Origin: Nitrososphaerota archaeon
GTDB taxonomy: Archaea; Thermoproteota; Nitrososphaeria; Nitrososphaerales; Nitrosopumilaceae
Length of the DNA stretch: 45,343 nucleotides
Direction: 5' to 3'
NCBI GenBank assembly: GCA_016201435.1
Contig: JACQCT010000017.1
Location: 1-45,343 of the forward strand
Shown: piece by piece, positions 43,769-45,343 of the stretch
Layout of the letters: each line of letters begins with the position of its first letter
Position numbering within the stretch: the first letter of the stretch is position 1
Notes under the pieces: generated by a model
What the model saw: the letters and a program-made list of their open reading frames with translations, nothing else
What the model was told of the DNA's origin: nothing
Database searches by the model: none
Position numbers and translations under genes: made by a program

Positions 43769-43783
43769 TACACCACTGGTGTA
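43769..43783. promoter_or_regulatory. 15-bp perfect palindrome, candidate RHH operator
   Basis: TACACCA-C-TGGTGTA, lying between the TATA-like CATTTATTTATG (43788-43799, minus strand) and the start of the RHH gene at 43759. RHH proteins bind short palindromes of this kind. Occupancy would block transcription of the minus-strand RHH gene and possibly of the plus-strand one. Confidence 0.65.
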
Positions 43784-43841
43784 TTACATAAATAAATGTT
43801 TGGTGCAACAGTTTTATATCATGGAATCATCATACTATGGT

Positions 43842-44069
43842 ATGACAAAAGTAAGAAGAACAGTGAATTTTAGTGTTGAACTGGATGGTATCTTAGGTCT
43901 TCTAGCTACAAAGAGACAACAAAATTTGTCAGAGTCTCTAGAGTATACACTAAGAGATGTTCCAGAAATAAATGAAATGATTTTAAAATCTAGAATAGGT
44001 AGTCCTCAACCAACCATCAAGGGCAGCATACCAAAGTCCATCAAAAATAATTCTGAAATACCAGCCTAA
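43842..44069 (+). CDS. Second ribbon-helix-helix-like protein
   Basis: Starting at ATG 43842 the protein has 75 residues: MTKVRRTVNFSVELDGILGL (strand, helix), then RQQNLSESLEYTLRDVPEI (second helix) and a basic tail. I prefer this start over ATG 43821 because TTTATAT (43813-43819) is centred 26 bases before it, as for a leaderless transcript, and the RHH strand begins at once. Pairing of two RHH proteins back to back suggests mutual control. Confidence 0.6.
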   Translation: MTKVRRTVNFSVELDGILGLLATKRQQNLSESLEYTLRDVPEINEMILKSRIGSPQPTIKGSIPKSIKNNSEIPA

Positions 44070-44509
44070 GATCTCTTTTCCATGGGCGTTAAACTTCCGT
44101 ATTCTGGGTTATCGAATGAGGAACCAATAATTTCATAACCCAATCTTTGATAATACTCGATATTTTCTTGTGTAGAAGACAAAGTAATTCTGGAATACCC
44201 AAAAATGCTAGCAATAATCTCAAGAAGCATCATTAAATTGAATCCTACGCCACTTGATTCTTCAATCAACTCATTTCTTTCAATAAGGTCCAGGTGAAGA
44301 TGATCACCTTGATCTAGAAATGTCATAAACCCTAAAATTTTACCATCAATTTCGTAGACTATTACATATTGATCACCAATGTTCATGTCAACTAGGTAAG
44401 ATAGATCGATTTGATTTCTAGGAGTTAATCTATTCCAGAATTCTTTTTTCCCATCAGAGTATTCGATTTCTCGATAGGGAGGATTGAGTTTCAATGATCT
44501 TCTTGTCAT
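44066..44509 (-). CDS. GNAT-family N-acetyltransferase
   Basis: A 147-residue protein with the GNAT pattern: VIVYEIDGKILGFMTFLDQG (central strands), SSGVGFNLMMLLEIIA in place of the acetyl-CoA P-loop Q/RxxGxG/A, and ENIEYYQRLGYEIIGS, the typical last helix and strand. The acetyl-CoA loop is divergent. Its end overlaps the end of the second RHH gene by 4 bases on the opposite strand. Substrate unknown; GNAT toxins paired with RHH antitoxins exist, so a toxin role is possible. Confidence 0.72.
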   Translation of the reverse strand: MTRRSLKLNPPYREIEYSDGKKEFWNRLTPRNQIDLSYLVDMNIGDQYVIVYEIDGKILGFMTFLDQGDHLHLDLIERNELIEESSGVGFNLMMLLEIIASIFGYSRITLSSTQENIEYYQRLGYEIIGSSFDNPEYGSLTPMEKRS

Positions 44510-44587
44510 TTCTGTGCGTTTTGCCCTGTGAACTACTTATCAAAAAGGGTTTCTATTAGTATTTTCAAAAACCATTTAGATGTAAAC

Positions 44588-44648
44588 TGTGAATTCGAAA
44601 CCAAAAATAGCAGATTATAGACGCTAATCAGCATAATTAGATTAAACT
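44588..44648 (+). repeat. Hairpin-containing dispersed repeat, copy B
   Basis: Second copy of the repeat at 39565. It keeps GAATTCGAAACCAAAA, AGCAGA, CGCTAATC and TAAACTT, but its hairpin is shorter (CTAAT/ATTAG, 44624-44640). The copies bracket the ATPase, nuclease, RHH and GNAT genes. The rest of 44510-44716 (207 bases) shows no gene. Confidence 0.6.
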
Positions 44649-44716
44649 TGTTTTGAGATGAAGATACTCGGAAGATTATCTCCAAGTTTAAATGTTGAGG
44701 AAAGAACCAACGAATT

Positions 44717-44941
44717 ATGCCAAGACAACACTGGTCAGACAAAATAATTAAAGACATCCAAGGAGCGTTTAAAATCTTCATTGTAGCAGCCATTTTGATT
44801 TTCGTCGCTCTTGCAGTAGCAAAAAATCTCTACCCTACTTTTCCTTTAGACAATACTTCTTCGGGGGTTGTTGCAGTAATAGTAAGTCTCTTCTTCTCTT
44901 TTATCGGTTATACAAAAAATAGGGCTAGGCCTCCAACTTGA
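44717..44941 (+). CDS. Small membrane protein with two transmembrane helices
   Basis: A 74-residue protein. Hydrophobic helices at about 20-36 (IFIVAAILIFVALAVA) and 48-64 (GVVAVIVSLFFSFIGY) are joined by a short polar loop. It has a basic, amphipathic N-terminus and a KNRAR end. No family recognised. The compact two-helix layout supports a real gene; holin-like or toxin-like roles cannot be told from sequence. Bases 44942-45102 downstream hold no gene that I can see. Confidence 0.55.
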   Translation: MPRQHWSDKIIKDIQGAFKIFIVAAILIFVALAVAKNLYPTFPLDNTSSGVVAVIVSLFFSFIGYTKNRARPPT

Positions 44942-45102
44942 TTTAGACTACCTCTCAGACTAACCATGTCTGAGCAAAATCTCTCCTCATTCTTTTGTTT
45001 GAATTGATCCAAAATTATTCCATTAAAGTAGTAAGTCCTACAGGAATCGAACTAATACAATTTATCAGCAATCCCTAAAAACACTGTAAACTGAAAATTA
45101 AT

Positions 45103-45343
45103 GTGAAAACTCTGTATCTTGTAACAATTATAGGAATTAGTCTGCTATCTATGTTTTTAATGTCTGGTAACTCTTTTGCATATACATGTGCAGTAAAAGC
45201 CCCATCTGTTCCATTACAATATTATTATCTGCACGCAGATTCAGTCTTTGTTGGAACTGTATCCTCAATTACCAATGATACAAATCATCAATACACAGTC
45301 AAATTTGATCTAGTCAAATCTTGGAAGGGAAGTCAGCACCCAA
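45103..45343 (+). CDS. Secreted protein, 3' partial
   Basis: Starts at GTG and is open to the window end (80 codons). A signal peptide (about residues 1-26, TLYLVTIIGISLLSMF and ending NSFA) precedes a mature start YTCAVKAP. Then HADSVFVGTVSSI and VKFDLVKSWKGS, a strand pattern seen in small thaumarchaeal exported proteins and reminiscent of NTR/TIMP-like folds. The rest lies beyond the window. Function unknown. Confidence 0.7.
   Translation, partial: MKTLYLVTIIGISLLSMFLMSGNSFAYTCAVKAPSVPLQYYYLHADSVFVGTVSSITNDTNHQYTVKFDLVKSWKGSQHP

Noticed and set aside
43740-43841. Longer starts (43740 or 43821) for the second RHH-like protein.
   Set aside because: They would place the TATA-like box and the palindromic operator inside or too close to the coding region; ATG 43842 fits a leaderless start.
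45029-45051. On the minus strand this reads like a tRNA T-loop and acceptor end (GTTCGATTCC and following), a possible att site for the integrase.
   Set aside because: The 5' half of the T stem is absent, no matching copy lies near the integrase at 28.9 kb, and the resemblance rests on about ten bases.
28913-45343. Search for a transposase, IS element or terminal inverted repeats in the accessory region.
   Set aside because: None was recognised; the only mobility gene seen is the tyrosine recombinase.

Overview
The window comes from an ammonia-oxidising thaumarchaeon (Nitrososphaerota, probably a low-GC group I.1a lineage such as Nitrosopumilus, Nitrosarchaeum or Nitrosotenuis). The evidence is archaeal: archaeal-type DnaG, CTP-type riboflavin kinase, diphthine synthase, ribosomal proteins L39e and L31e, LysW-dependent lysine/arginine synthesis, a thaumarchaeal copper nitrite-reductase-like protein and many short AT-rich promoters placed as for leaderless transcripts. 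Family assignments were made by reading the translations; no database search was run.

Bases 1-28,880 are chromosomal core. They start with the 3' part of dnaG, a flavin pair (wHTH-riboflavin kinase and an FAD-synthetase-like protein, convergent around a small zinc-ribbon membrane protein) and dph5 fused to a DUF357 domain. From 12,949 down to 3,799 on the minus strand lies a compact LysW-carrier cluster for arginine and lysine: argG, lysW2, argX, argC/lysY, argB/lysZ, argD/lysJ, an Lrp regulator, homocitrate synthase, lysW1, lysX and lysK. Two carriers and two ATP-grasp ligases appear to feed one shared set of kinase, reductase, aminotransferase and hydrolase. LysW1 ends in Gln instead of the expected Glu. 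Then come a SsuABC/TauABC-like ABC transporter, an exported protein of unknown role, a one-carbon/methionine block (MetF-like protein and a MetH split into two genes), a NUDIX hydrolase, L39e-L31e, a divergent FtsZ-like protein, a tRNA methylthiotransferase, a fumarase/aspartase-family enzyme, the NirK-like multicopper protein and a SerA-like dehydrogenase.

Bases 28,913 to the end are accessory. The region opens with a tyrosine recombinase directly after serA, followed by an unknown coiled-coil-rich protein, an AbrB-like mini-protein, a zinc-ribbon mini-protein, a wHTH-like protein and a small/large terminase-like pair without capsid, portal or tail genes. Next are a wHTH regulator, an exported cyclophilin, several small zinc-binding proteins, a PIN-HEPN(AbiV-like) fusion, a START-like/zinc-ribbon protein and an unknown protein with a hydrophobic C-terminus. 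A second sub-island (about 39.56-44.65 kb) is bounded by two same-orientation copies of a hairpin-containing repeat. It encodes a DUF4143-type ATPase, a 648-residue protein ending in a PD-(D/E)XK (Mrr-like) nuclease domain, two divergent ribbon-helix-helix proteins around a 15-bp perfect palindrome, and a GNAT protein. The window ends in a small two-helix membrane protein and the start of a secreted protein.

The leads most worth following are the Gln-terminated LysW carrier, the terminase-only integrated element, the PIN-HEPN fusion, the ATPase plus PD-(D/E)XK pair with its structured, 34-bp-periodic upstream region, and the NirK-like protein that seems to lack the catalytic second-sphere histidine.
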